A stretch of 64,000 nt of DNA. It comes from Rhodalgimonas zhirmunskyi. Its GTDB lineage: Bacteria; Pseudomonadota; Alphaproteobacteria; Rhodobacterales; Rhodobacteraceae. The notes beneath the pieces were generated by a model that saw only the letters and a program-made list of their open reading frames with translations, searched no databases and was not told where the DNA came from. The DNA is taken from NCBI GenBank assembly GCA_030848925.1, contig JANFFA010000002.1, forward strand, positions 558,001 through 622,000, in the 5' to 3' direction. Positions 1 through 8,221 of the stretch are shown here, piece by piece. The first letter of the stretch is position 1. Every line of letters begins with the position of its first letter. The translations under genes and the position numbers were made by a program.

Positions 1-575
1 CCGTTGATGATCAGCGACGGGGTGGAATCGATATCGTCGGCCTTGGCGTTGGCTTCGAACCAGTCGACAAGCGCCTTGGCCTTGTCACCGTCTTGCATGC
101 AGGCGTCGATCTTTTCTTCCGAGAGGCCCGCGACCTTGCCCAGTTTGCGCAGGTTTTCGGCCAGAAGGACCGGATCGTTGCCGCTGAGCCAGTCGCGCTG
201 CTTGCTGTAGATCAGGTCGGACACACCGAAGAAGCGGGGCGTTTCACAGCGCGCCAGCATCGAAGCCCAGAGACCGACGCGATCGAAATAGACGTCACGA
301 TAGGTGAAGTGGACCTTGCCGGTGTCGATGAATTCGGCCTTGAGCTTCTTGAACTGGTCGCCATGGAAGGCGGCGCAGTGCGAGCAGGTGAACGAGGCGT
401 ATTCGACGATCTCGACCGCGGCATCGGGCGCGCCGAGGGTCATTTCGACAACGGCGGGGGCCTTGGCCTGTTCGGTTGCCTGATCGGTGGTCTGTTCGGT
501 CGAATGCTGCTCGGCGAAAGCGGCGGGCGCGAGGCCCAGTGCAAGCACGAGTGCGAAACTGCGGGTGAGGTTCAT
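1..575 (-). CDS. DsbA-family thiol:disulfide interchange protein (partial, 3' end outside window)
   Basis: Exported thioredoxin-fold oxidoreductase expected to form or shuffle disulfides in periplasmic proteins. The reverse strand starts MNLTRSFALVLALGLAPAAF, a clear signal peptide, followed by a Gln/Thr/Ala-rich linker and the DsbA-type sequence YASFTCSHCAAFH, whose CSHC is the redox CXXC. The frame stays open to the window edge, where it reads TPSLIING, the expected approach to the cis-proline loop (T-P), so the catalytic half is present and only the C-terminus is missing. Its ATG overlaps the stop of the upstream dciA-like gene by four bases (ATGA), so the two are probably co-translated. 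Family membership is secure; which Dsb paralogue it is cannot be told. Confidence 0.88.
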   Translation of the reverse strand, partial: MNLTRSFALVLALGLAPAAFAEQHSTEQTTDQATEQAKAPAVVEMTLGAPDAAVEIVEYASFTCSHCAAFHGDQFKKLKAEFIDTGKVHFTYRDVYFDRVGLWASMLARCETPRFFGVSDLIYSKQRDWLSGNDPVLLAENLRKLGKVAGLSEEKIDACMQDGDKAKALVDWFEANAKADDIDSTPSLIIN

Positions 576-1102
576 AAAGGCGGCCCTTTCTGGCGTTTCG
601 ATTTCAATAAGACGTTTTGCGCAAGGGTTTCAAGCGCATGGCGGAGGGTGTCGTCATGGACGCCCTCGGCCTGTTCATGGGCGGCACGGGCGATGGCGGG
701 GTCGGGCTTGGTCGGTTGCGCCTTGGCCTTGCGGTGGGCGAAATCGGCTTGCCCCTCGGCAAAGCCGGTGGCGTGGGTCTGGGTGATACGGATGCGTGAA
801 ATGGCGTTGTAGCCATAGGTGGCGTTGACCTTCTCGCGCAGCTTTTCCTTTTGCATTTCCAACAGCGGCGCATTGGCCCCGGTGGTGAGCAGGCAAAGCG
901 TTGCGCCGAAACCGCCACCGCGCCCATAGGTCACCTCGACCGGGCGGGACATGGCGGCGATGTCTTCGCCCGCGATTTCCGGCCAGTGGGTCAGCAGGCG
1001 GGTCACGGCGAATCCCCGGCTTTCGCCAGCTTTCCGGATCTGCGGGGAAAGCAGGGACGCGGCGCGGGTAAACCCTTTTTGATAGCCCTTGCGGGGTGCC
1101 AT
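572..1102 (-). CDS. DUF721 (DciA-like) protein
   Basis: Protein of 176 residues. The first two thirds match the DUF721/DciA family: LLTHWPEIAGEDIAAMSRP is the typical W-x-x-I-x-G motif, followed by a short beta-rich region (GATLCLLTTGANAPLLEMQKE) and NAISRIRI. DciA proteins are the ancestral loaders of the replicative helicase DnaB; that role is family knowledge, not visible here. The rest of the protein is polar and Ala/Lys-rich. The start at MAPRKGYQKGF was chosen because the open frame upstream has no family similarity. It is divergent from mutY and overlaps the dsbA-like start by ATGA. Confidence 0.8.
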   Translation of the reverse strand: MAPRKGYQKGFTRAASLLSPQIRKAGESRGFAVTRLLTHWPEIAGEDIAAMSRPVEVTYGRGGGFGATLCLLTTGANAPLLEMQKEKLREKVNATYGYNAISRIRITQTHATGFAEGQADFAHRKAKAQPTKPDPAIARAAHEQAEGVHDDTLRHALETLAQNVLLKSKRQKGPPL

Positions 1103-1195
1103 GCCGATTTGCGCCTTTTCCTGCCCTTTTGTCGCGGCCAACTTAATGGCAGGAGGGGCGGGCGAACAGCGATTTCCTTGAGAAAGGTTTAACAG

Positions 1196-2248
1196 TTGCG
1201 TGAGAGGGCCGAAGAGCTTCTGCAATGGTATGACGCGCATGCGCGCGATTTGCCTTGGCGTGTGCCGCCGCGGGCGGGCGTGCAGGGCGTGCGCGCCGAT
1301 CCCTATGCCGTCTGGCTGAGCGAGGTGATGCTGCAACAGACGACCGTTGCGGCGGTGAAGGGCTATTTCACCCGGTTCATGGAGCGCTGGCCCCGCGTCG
1401 AGGCGCTTGCGGGCGCGCGGGATGAGGACGTGATGGGCGAATGGGCGGGCCTTGGATATTACGCCCGGGCGCGCAACCTGTTGAAATGCGCGCGGGTGGT
1501 GGCGGCGCGGGGCGGTTTTCCCGACACGCGCGAGGGGTTGATGGAATTGCCGGGGATCGGGCCCTACACCAGCGCGGCGATCGCGGCGATCGCGTTCGAC
1601 CGGGCCGAGGTGGTCGTCGATGGCAATGTCGAGCGGGTGATGGCGCGGCTTTACGCCGTGTTAGAGCCGCTTCCTGCGTCAAAACAGGTGTTGATCGACC
1701 ATGCCGCGCGGCTGACGCCGCAAGAGCGGCCCGGCGATTATGCGCAGGCGGTGATGGATCTGGGCGCGACGGTCTGCACGCCGAAAAGCCCGGCTTGTGG
1801 CATATGCCCTTGGATGCGCCATTGCGACGGGCGCACAGCGGGCATCGCGCCCGAGTTGCCGCGCAAGACGCCGAAAAAGCCCAAACCGGTGCGCCATGGC
1901 ATCGCCTATGTCGGGCGGCGCGCGGATGGCGCGTGGCTGCTGGAGCGGCGACCCGACAAGGGATTGCTGGGTGGGATGCTGGGCTGGCCCGGGGCCGAAT
2001 GGGGGGATGAGGCGGTTGCCGCGCCGCCCGTTGCCGCCGTGTGGCATGACATCGGCGCCGAGGCGCGGCACACGTTTACGCATTTTCACCTGCGACTAAG
2101 CGTCATGGTGGCCGAGTTGCCGATGGGGGGAGAGGTGCCGAAACAGGCTCTGTTCTTGCCTAAAACCGAGTTTCAGCCCAGTGACCTGCCCACCGTGATG
2201 CGCAAGGTATTCGATCTTGCGCGCGGCGCGTTTGAGGATAGTCTCTGA
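1196..2248 (+). CDS. mutY: A/G-specific adenine glycosylase MutY
   Basis: Removes adenine mispaired with 8-oxoguanine or guanine (GO base-excision repair, cytoplasmic). The 350-residue product shows SEVMLQQTTV with the catalytic Glu, the helix-hairpin-helix LPGIGPYTSAAI, VVDGNVERV with the catalytic Asp, and the iron-sulfur signature C-X6-C-X2-C-X5-C in CTPKSPACGICPWMRHC. The C-terminal part is the Nudix-like domain that reads 8-oxoG, ending in a THFHLRL-type motif. The start used is TTG; no better upstream start is seen and the N-terminus RERAEELLQWYDAHARDLPW fits the family. It is divergent from the dciA-like gene, with 93 bases between them for both promoters. Confidence 0.95.
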   Translation: MRERAEELLQWYDAHARDLPWRVPPRAGVQGVRADPYAVWLSEVMLQQTTVAAVKGYFTRFMERWPRVEALAGARDEDVMGEWAGLGYYARARNLLKCARVVAARGGFPDTREGLMELPGIGPYTSAAIAAIAFDRAEVVVDGNVERVMARLYAVLEPLPASKQVLIDHAARLTPQERPGDYAQAVMDLGATVCTPKSPACGICPWMRHCDGRTAGIAPELPRKTPKKPKPVRHGIAYVGRRADGAWLLERRPDKGLLGGMLGWPGAEWGDEAVAAPPVAAVWHDIGAEARHTFTHFHLRLSVMVAELPMGGEVPKQALFLPKTEFQPSDLPTVMRKVFDLARGAFEDSL

Positions 2249-2279
2249 CCCGGGGGACACGCGCCTATCAGGAGGCACC

Positions 2280-3413
2280 ATGATCAGCGCAAGCGAGATT
2301 ACCCGACCGTCTTTCTTCCTTCCGTTCTGGATGACCTATCTTCTGGTTCCGCTGGCGTGGATCGGGGCGATCTATGGCGGCTGGACCGTGATCCTGATGC
2401 CGGTGGTCAGTTGGTATTTGTTTTCGGCACTGGATCAGGTGTTCGGCCTGAACGAAGAGAACGCGGATACCAACATCGGCGAGGATGCCCTGTTCTGGTA
2501 TCGGGTCGGCGTGATGGCATGGGTGCCGGTGCAGTTCGTGACGCTGTTCGGCGTGATTTTCTACGTGACGCACTATGGCGATCTTGGCGCGCTGGAGATG
2601 ATACTGCTGTTCGGGGGCATGGGGGTGATCACCGGGACGGTGGGCATCGTTTACGCGCATGAACTGCTGCACCAGAAGAACAACTTCGAGCGGTGGCTTG
2701 GCGATATCCTGTTGGCGATGGTGCTTTATTCGCATTTCCGCACCGAACACCTGCTGGTGCATCACCTGCATGTCGGCACGCGGCGCGATACGGTGACGGC
2801 GCGCTATAACGAGAATTTCCACCGCTTCTTTTTCCGCGTCCTGCGCGAGGGGCCGAAATCGGCGTTTCGGGCCGAGAAAGAGAAGCTGGCCCGCAAAGAC
2901 CTGCCTTGGCACGACGCGCGCAATCCGCATTGGCGCTATTGGGGGCTTCAGGCGGGGATGCTGGTTCTTGCCGTGCTGCTGGGCGGCTGGCTTGGGCTTG
3001 GGTTGTTCCTGTTGCAGGCCTTGAGCGGGATTTGGCAGCTGGAACTGACCAACTACGTCGAGCATTACGGGCTGACGCGGAAATACCTTGGCAATGGCAA
3101 GTATGAGCATGTGAAGCCGCACCATTCGTGGAACGCGGCGCAGAAGGCGACGAATTGGCTTCTCATCAACCTGCAACGCCATTCGGATCATCACTACAAA
3201 CCCGACCGGCGCTATCCGCTGTTGCAGACCTATTCCGCGAGCGAAGCGCCGCAGCTTCCCTATGGCTATCCGCTGATGACGCTGATGGCGCTGATGCCGC
3301 GCGTCTGGCGGCGGGTGATGAACCCGCGCGTGCAGAAATGGCGCGAGATGTATTACCCCGAGATCAACGATTGGCGGGACTACAACAAGCTGCGCCTGCC
3401 CGAGCCGGGTTAA
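2280..3413 (+). CDS. AlkB-like membrane di-iron alkane/fatty-acid hydroxylase
   Basis: Integral-membrane non-haem di-iron monooxygenase, probably a terminal alkane 1-monooxygenase using rubredoxin electrons. The 377-residue protein has several hydrophobic membrane segments and all histidine boxes of the AlkB family: HELLHQ, EHLLVHHLHVGT, LQRHSDHHYKPDRRYPLL, plus the diagnostic NYVEHYGL. The ATG at 2280 follows an AGGAGG ribosome-binding site by five bases, so the longer open frame upstream is ignored. No rubredoxin or rubredoxin reductase gene is nearby, so the electron donors must be elsewhere. The family is clear; substrate chain length is not deducible. Confidence 0.9.
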   Translation: MISASEITRPSFFLPFWMTYLLVPLAWIGAIYGGWTVILMPVVSWYLFSALDQVFGLNEENADTNIGEDALFWYRVGVMAWVPVQFVTLFGVIFYVTHYGDLGALEMILLFGGMGVITGTVGIVYAHELLHQKNNFERWLGDILLAMVLYSHFRTEHLLVHHLHVGTRRDTVTARYNENFHRFFFRVLREGPKSAFRAEKEKLARKDLPWHDARNPHWRYWGLQAGMLVLAVLLGGWLGLGLFLLQALSGIWQLELTNYVEHYGLTRKYLGNGKYEHVKPHHSWNAAQKATNWLLINLQRHSDHHYKPDRRYPLLQTYSASEAPQLPYGYPLMTLMALMPRVWRRVMNPRVQKWREMYYPEINDWRDYNKLRLPEPG

Positions 3414-3420
3414 GCGGAAG

Positions 3421-3565
3421 AGACGCGTGCGCGCCATGCCCGACCACGGGAGGGTGCGTTCAAGCTTGTGGGGCGGTCCTTCTATGTGCTCCAACGCCGT
3501 TCTTGCCACGACTGACAGCAAAATGCCCTCCCGTGGGGGAGGTCGGGCATGGCGCATACGCGCCG
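3421..3565. ncRNA. Strongly structured RNA element, candidate 6S-like non-coding RNA
   Basis: This non-coding stretch folds into a very long closing stem. Bases 3431-3445 pair perfectly with 3541-3555, 3446-3454 pair perfectly with 3526-3534 (a six-base bulge at 3535-3540), and 3424-3428 pair with 3558-3562. Inside, about 70 bases contain a second stem (TTGTGG with CCACGA and GGCG with CGCC) separated from the outer stem by unpaired strands on both sides. A closing stem, central bubble and terminal stem in about 145 nt is the 6S RNA layout. I cannot confirm identity by sequence recall and cannot decide the strand. No SRP, RNase P or tmRNA signature is present. It fills most of the gene-free interval 3414-3827; the rest holds only the terminator at 3604-3640. 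Confidence 0.5.
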
Positions 3566-3603
3566 AGATGGTCCTGTTCGGTCAGGTCCGCGAGCGGTCC
3601 GGC

Positions 3604-3640
3604 AAAAAAAAGAGCCCCGCCGGTTAGGGCGGGGCTTTAG
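3604..3640 (-). terminator. Rho-independent terminator downstream of ccrM
   Basis: AGCCCCGCC and GGCGGGGCT form a perfect nine-pair stem around a six-base loop. An eight-base A run lies on its left side, so on the minus strand the hairpin is followed by a U run. This is a classic terminator for transcripts coming from ccrM. In the plus direction only a short TTTAG tail follows, so it could act weakly there too. Confidence 0.85.
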
Positions 3641-3827
3641 TAGATGCCCAGTGTCAGGCCACAGGCACCGGCGGTGTTCTTTGGTGTTTTTGGGAACTCG
3701 AAAGGGGGTGGTGGCGATTTTCGCTCTGTCCGGTCCCTTCCTTGGTGAATTCCATCACTGTCCGTAATCTTGAGGTTTGTTCTTGGGGTCGTCTGAGGTG
3801 GTCTTGGGGTCGTCTCGAGGTGTCGTA

Positions 3828-4979
<1,152 letters not shown>

Positions 4980-4999
4980 TCAGTTGTTGGGATCAGGAT

Positions 5000-5038
5000 G
5001 AGTCAGACGCGATTCGCGGTCAATTTCTTTTTTGAATC
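5000..5038 (-). promoter_or_regulatory. Cluster of three GANTC sites in the ccrM leader
   Basis: GAGTC at 5000-5004, GATTC at 5011-5015 and GAATC at 5034-5038 lie within 39 bases directly upstream of ccrM. GANTC is the target of the encoded enzyme. In Caulobacter the ccrM promoter carries GANTC sites whose methylation state feeds back on transcription; that the same holds here is inference from position and density. Confidence 0.55.
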
Positions 5039-5052
5039 AGTGAGTTAAGTTT

Positions 5053-5682
5053 TTAGTCTTTACACAAGATATTGTGGACGGGTTTGAAGGAACGTCTATG
5101 GTGTGGGGTCACTCCTAAATTTTGAAGCGCTTCTATGTGGCTTTTTGATCCATATCCGGCGTTCGTCTCCCAGCCGTATCCGGGGTACTGTTGCGCGAGG
5201 GTCAACATGCCACGATCTCGCCAGATTTTCGCCACAATTGAGGCCGCCGAAATCGACCACGAACGCGCGTCGCCCTTGATGATGCACTCGGCCGAGAGCG
5301 TCAGGTCGCGGGGCAGCATGTTGCCATCGATCAGCACGTGATCGGGCGGGGCGGGCAGTGCGTCGAGCGCGCGCATCATCGCAAGGTGCGAGGCGCGCAG
5401 GATGTTGATCTCGTCAATCTCTTCTACTGTGGCTTCGCCGATACCGACCTCGGCGCAGGCGAGGATCTTGTCATAAAGCGCCTCGCGGCGTTTGGCGGTG
5501 AGCGCCTTGGAGTCGTTCAGCCCCTCGGGGATGTTGGCGGGGTCAAGGATGACGGCTGCGGCGGTGACCGGGCCCGCAAGGGGGCCGCGGCCAACCTCAT
5601 CCACACCGGCGATGCGGAGGAAGCCGCGGGCGCGGGCGCTGTCTTCGAAGGTGAAATCGGGGGTGGGTTTGGGCGCTTTCAT
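5053..5682 (-). CDS. rnhB: Ribonuclease HII
   Basis: Cytoplasmic endonuclease that cuts the RNA strand of RNA-DNA hybrids, including single ribonucleotides in DNA. The 209-residue protein carries GVDEVGRGPLAGPV (first two acidic metal ligands), LNDSKALT, the third acidic motif in VLIDGN, and SISAASIVAKIWRDRGM. The start at MKAPKPTPDFTFEDSARARG was preferred because the further upstream open frame lacks family similarity and runs over a hairpin. It sits immediately upstream of ccrM in the same direction, an arrangement known in other Rhodobacterales. Confidence 0.93.
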   Translation of the reverse strand: MKAPKPTPDFTFEDSARARGFLRIAGVDEVGRGPLAGPVTAAAVILDPANIPEGLNDSKALTAKRREALYDKILACAEVGIGEATVEEIDEINILRASHLAMMRALDALPAPPDHVLIDGNMLPRDLTLSAECIIKGDARSWSISAASIVAKIWRDRGMLTLAQQYPGYGWETNAGYGSKSHIEALQNLGVTPHHRRSFKPVHNILCKD

Positions 5683-5731
5683 GGGGCGCAGGGATACGCG
5701 CCGCGCCCGCCGGGGCAAAGGGGGAAAAGCG

Positions 5732-5764
5732 ACACCCCCGCCGGTCGAAACCTGACGGGGGTGT
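5732..5764 (-). terminator. Probable terminator of the 5836-6294 gene
   Basis: ACACCCCCG (5732-5740) pairs perfectly with CGGGGGTGT (5756-5764). On the minus strand the hairpin is followed by CGCTTTTCC, a short U tract. It lies between the upstream minus-strand gene and rnhB, so it would separate their transcripts. Confidence 0.5.
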
Positions 5765-5835
5765 GCCTGCTGGACGGGCCCGCGGGTGACAAACCCGGAC
5801 GAGTGGGGATGCGGGCCCGGCCTCAACTTCGGAGA

Positions 5836-6294
5836 TTACCGGTTGGTGTGGCCGAACGCATGCCGACGGACACGCTCGGGCAGCGGCCGGGGAATGACGA
5901 TATAGCTACGGGCACGCTCTTGGCGATGCGCGCGGTGGGCTTCGGCGCGCCGGTACTCACGTTGACGTTCAAGCCGGGCTTCGCGGCGTTCACGCTCGCG
6001 GCGGGCTTCGATTCGGGCGAGTTCGCGTTGACGTTCCAGCCGGGCCATTTCCTGACGGTGCTGGCGCTCTCGCTGAAGGCGGATGCGGTCATGCGGGTTG
6101 GGATGATACTGGCGCGTGACATGACCGCGATCGCGTGCCTTCGAGTCGTTGATGGCAGAGCCGATGATCACAAGCGCGGCGGCACCGGCGATGAACTGGC
6201 GCAGCTTCTTGTCCGAGGCGGCGGCCTGCGTGGCGGTGAGGCTTGAAAGCGCGATGGCGCTGGCGGTGACGAGGGTGATGAACTTGCGCGACAT
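5836..6294 (-). CDS. Exported or membrane-anchored Arg/Glu-rich protein of unknown function
   Basis: Unrecognised 152-residue protein. It begins with a signal peptide (MSRKFITLVTASAIALSSLT...AAA) and then a second hydrophobic stretch, FIAGAAALVIIGSAI. From about residue 50 on it is extremely rich in Arg, Glu, Gln and His with runs such as RERERREARLERQREYRRAEA, predicting a long charged helix or coiled coil, and it ends PRPLPERVRRHAFGHTNR. The product should be very basic. Similar RcnB-like or low-complexity periplasmic proteins exist, but no domain can be assigned. It has its own terminator-like hairpin downstream. Confidence 0.65.
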   Translation of the reverse strand: MSRKFITLVTASAIALSSLTATQAAASDKKLRQFIAGAAALVIIGSAINDSKARDRGHVTRQYHPNPHDRIRLQRERQHRQEMARLERQRELARIEARRERERREARLERQREYRRAEAHRAHRQERARSYIVIPRPLPERVRRHAFGHTNR

Positions 6295-6491
6295 TGGAGG
6301 GGTCCTTTCCTGTCGGGGCGGTGGCGGGTTGGCCGTATGCGGCGGGATGGCCGCGGTGATGAGGAAAGGGTGGGGCGAACCCGCGATGCAGGGCAATAAC
6401 GCCGGCCGGTTATCCGATAACCACGCCCAAAACGGCCGGACTCCGCCCGTAGATATTGAATAACGGCTGAACCTCGCGCATTGATTGGGGC

Positions 6492-6782
6492 ATGAAACGA
6501 TTTCTCATCTCTGCGCTCGCCGCGCTTGTTCTTGCCGCCTCTGCCGGGGCGGGGAATGCCGCTTGTTACGCCGATTACAAAGCCAAGCGGGATAACCCGC
6601 TCAAGCTTCATTACGGTGTGATGCAACTCAACGGGGCCTGCGACAAGGGGGCCGCACGGGGCGAGATCGCCCAGCGGCTCAAGGCCAATGGCTGGGTTCT
6701 GCTGAACGTGCTTTCGGTGTTCGACGAAAGCGGGCTGAACAGCCGGAAGGGAAGTGCCGGTGGCTATTTCCTTCGGTTCTGA
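6492..6782 (+). CDS. Small secreted protein, hypothetical
   Basis: The 96-residue product begins with a classic signal peptide (MKRFLISALAALVLAASAG...NAA). The mature part has two Cys, at CYADYKAKRDNPLKLHYG and NGACDKGAARGE, that could form one periplasmic disulfide, and it ends in KGSAGGYFLRF. I do not recognise the family. Its stop lies inside the next gene, whose GTG start is 29 bases upstream, so the two are probably one transcription and translation unit. Confidence 0.75.
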   Translation: MKRFLISALAALVLAASAGAGNAACYADYKAKRDNPLKLHYGVMQLNGACDKGAARGEIAQRLKANGWVLLNVLSVFDESGLNSRKGSAGGYFLRF

Positions 6783-7452
6783 TCTGCGGCCCGGGCGCGT
6801 TGTCACTTGGGGGATCGTCGCGGTGGTGGCGATCCTGCTGGGGGCGGCGGTGGTGTTGTTCCTGACGCTGCCGGACGCCAATGCGTTCAACGCGCGAGTC
6901 GAGCAGCTTTTCATCGAGAATGACGACCTGACCAGCGGGGCCGAGATCAAGCTTCTGGAGATCCTCGCCGGGTCGGGGACGGCGTTTGCCGATACGCTGG
7001 CCTCTTACCGGGTGGTGATCTTCGTGCTGATGATCTTTGCCACCGCGCTTTTGATCGCGGCGCTGGTGTTTCTGGTGATGCTGACGGTGCTGAGCCGCCG
7101 CATGGCCCAGATCGAACGCGCCGGGATGCAGATCAACTCGCTTGTCATCAACCGCGAGGAAAACGCGGTCTATCTCAACGATTTCGCGCTGGATCTGAGC
7201 CCGGCGGTGATGGAAACGATGAGCGTTCTGGCCGAGGCTCGGATGGACGGCGATGTCGTGTCCGGGGCTTTGATCGAAGCGATGATTTCCGGCAAGGCCG
7301 AATCCGATTGTGAGGAATCCGCCGGCGCCATGCGGGTGAAACGGCTGCGCGATATGCTGGGCAACCAATTGGTGAGCGAACTTCTGGTCAAGAACATCGC
7401 CCGGCGCGGATACGTCCTTGCCGTCGACAAGGACGCGATCCGCGTCGAGTGA
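6754..7452 (+). CDS. Membrane protein with two TM helices and a C-terminal winged-helix-like domain
   Basis: Predicted 232-residue protein with a TM helix at about residues 18-40 (VVTWGIVAVVAILLGAAVVLF) and another at about 85-110 (VVIFVLMIFATALLIAALVF), a short periplasmic loop between them and a cytoplasmic C-terminal half. The last 40 residues (MRVKRLRDMLGNQLVSELL, then KNIARRGYVLAV) resemble the end of OmpR/PhoB winged helices, where the RLR helix contacts DNA and the RGY hairpin is the wing. This suggests a membrane-tethered DNA-binding protein, but the topology is reversed relative to ToxR/CadC. The GTG start overlaps the preceding gene by 29 bases; GGAAGGGAA upstream is a plausible ribosome-binding site. 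Confidence 0.7.
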   Translation: MPVAISFGSDLRPGRVVTWGIVAVVAILLGAAVVLFLTLPDANAFNARVEQLFIENDDLTSGAEIKLLEILAGSGTAFADTLASYRVVIFVLMIFATALLIAALVFLVMLTVLSRRMAQIERAGMQINSLVINREENAVYLNDFALDLSPAVMETMSVLAEARMDGDVVSGALIEAMISGKAESDCEESAGAMRVKRLRDMLGNQLVSELLVKNIARRGYVLAVDKDAIRVE

Positions 7453-7457
7453 GGGAC

Positions 7458-7504
7458 CCGGAATTTTGCGAAAATTCCGGCCAAAAATCTTGGCAAGATT
7501 TTTG
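7458..7504. terminator. Two adjacent perfect hairpins between convergent genes
   Basis: CCGGAATTTT/GCG/AAAATTCCGG (7458-7480) is followed directly by CAAAAATCTT/GGC/AAGATTTTTG (7482-7504). Each has ten perfect pairs and a three-base loop. Genes on both sides end here (7452 on plus, 7528 on minus), so the pair probably acts as a bidirectional terminator. The design also fits a dispersed palindromic repeat family. Confidence 0.6.
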
Positions 7505-7527
7505 CGCCCCCGGGCCGGGTGACTCGC

Positions 7528-8064
7528 TTAGATGGCAGCGCGCAGGGCCTGCATCAGCTTTTCAAGGTTGGCGCGATAGAGATCGCCCACCAACTGGCCC
7601 TTTTCATCGAACTGGTTCGAGCTGTCGTGCACGGCCACTTCGGGCGCGACGATGAGGCGTGGGCCGAATGGCACGAGACATTCGCGCAGCATGAGCTGTG
7701 CGCGTTCGCCGCCTGCCCGACCGGCGGCTGCTGACATGGTGGCGATGGGTTTGCCACCCAACGGATTCCCCTCGCAGCGTGAAACCCAATCGAGCGCGTT
7801 CTTGAGCCCACCGGGGATGCCCTTGTTGTATTCCGGGGTCGAGATGATGAGTGCATCGGCAGTGGCGATCTGGTCGGCCAGCTTTTGCACTGCGGCGGGG
7901 ATGCCGGTCGCGATCTCATCATCGGTATCGTAGAGCGGGAAGCGAATATCGGCGAATTCGATTTCGGCATCGCCGAACAGGCGGGCCGCCTCGCGCAGCA
8001 ACATGGTGTTGGTCGAGGGCGCGCGCAGGGCGCCAGAGATGGCGAGGAGTTTGGGGGTGCTCAT
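7528..8064 (-). CDS. NADPH-dependent FMN reductase / quinone-chromate reductase family
   Basis: Cytoplasmic flavodoxin-like reductase of 178 residues. It starts MSTPKLLAISGALRAPSTNT, where SGALRAPSTN is the FMN phosphate-binding loop, and contains the family motif ISTPEYNKGIPGGLKNALDW, plus TMSAAAGRAGGERAQ. Members reduce quinones, azo compounds or metals using NAD(P)H; the physiological substrate cannot be deduced. The start was taken at the Met before TPKLLAISG rather than an upstream one, because this is where family similarity begins. It stands alone, convergent with the membrane protein at 6754-7452. Confidence 0.87.
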   Translation of the reverse strand: MSTPKLLAISGALRAPSTNTMLLREAARLFGDAEIEFADIRFPLYDTDDEIATGIPAAVQKLADQIATADALIISTPEYNKGIPGGLKNALDWVSRCEGNPLGGKPIATMSAAAGRAGGERAQLMLRECLVPFGPRLIVAPEVAVHDSSNQFDEKGQLVGDLYRANLEKLMQALRAAI

Positions 8065-8151
8065 TGGGGTCGTTCTCCGTTTTTGGTTGAACGAGAGATG
8101 GGCGTTTTGCCGGATCTGGACAATCTCAACCAGCGCAAGTGAGCTGTGCAA

Positions 8152-8184
8152 AAATGCGAAAGCCCCACCAGATGGGCGGGGCTT
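8152..8184 (-). terminator. Terminator of the OmpA-family lipoprotein gene
   Basis: AAGCCCCACC-AGAT-GGGCGGGGCTT forms a GC-rich hairpin. On the minus strand it is followed by TCGCATTTTT. It sits about 40 bases past the stop of the gene at 8222-8890. Confidence 0.65.
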
Positions 8185-8221
8185 CGGTTCGTTTGTAGAG
8201 ATGTGATCAGGCGCAGATCAA

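Noticed and set aside
3580-3590. GGTCAGGTCCG, resembling part of the SRP (4.5S) RNA core
   Set aside because: The diagnostic GGAAGGAAGCAGCC half does not follow and no SRP hairpin forms around it; it precedes the ccrM terminator.
5044-5060. Possible CtrA half-sites (GTTAA) near ccrM
   Set aside because: No second TTAA at the seven-base spacing; a single half-site is too weak.
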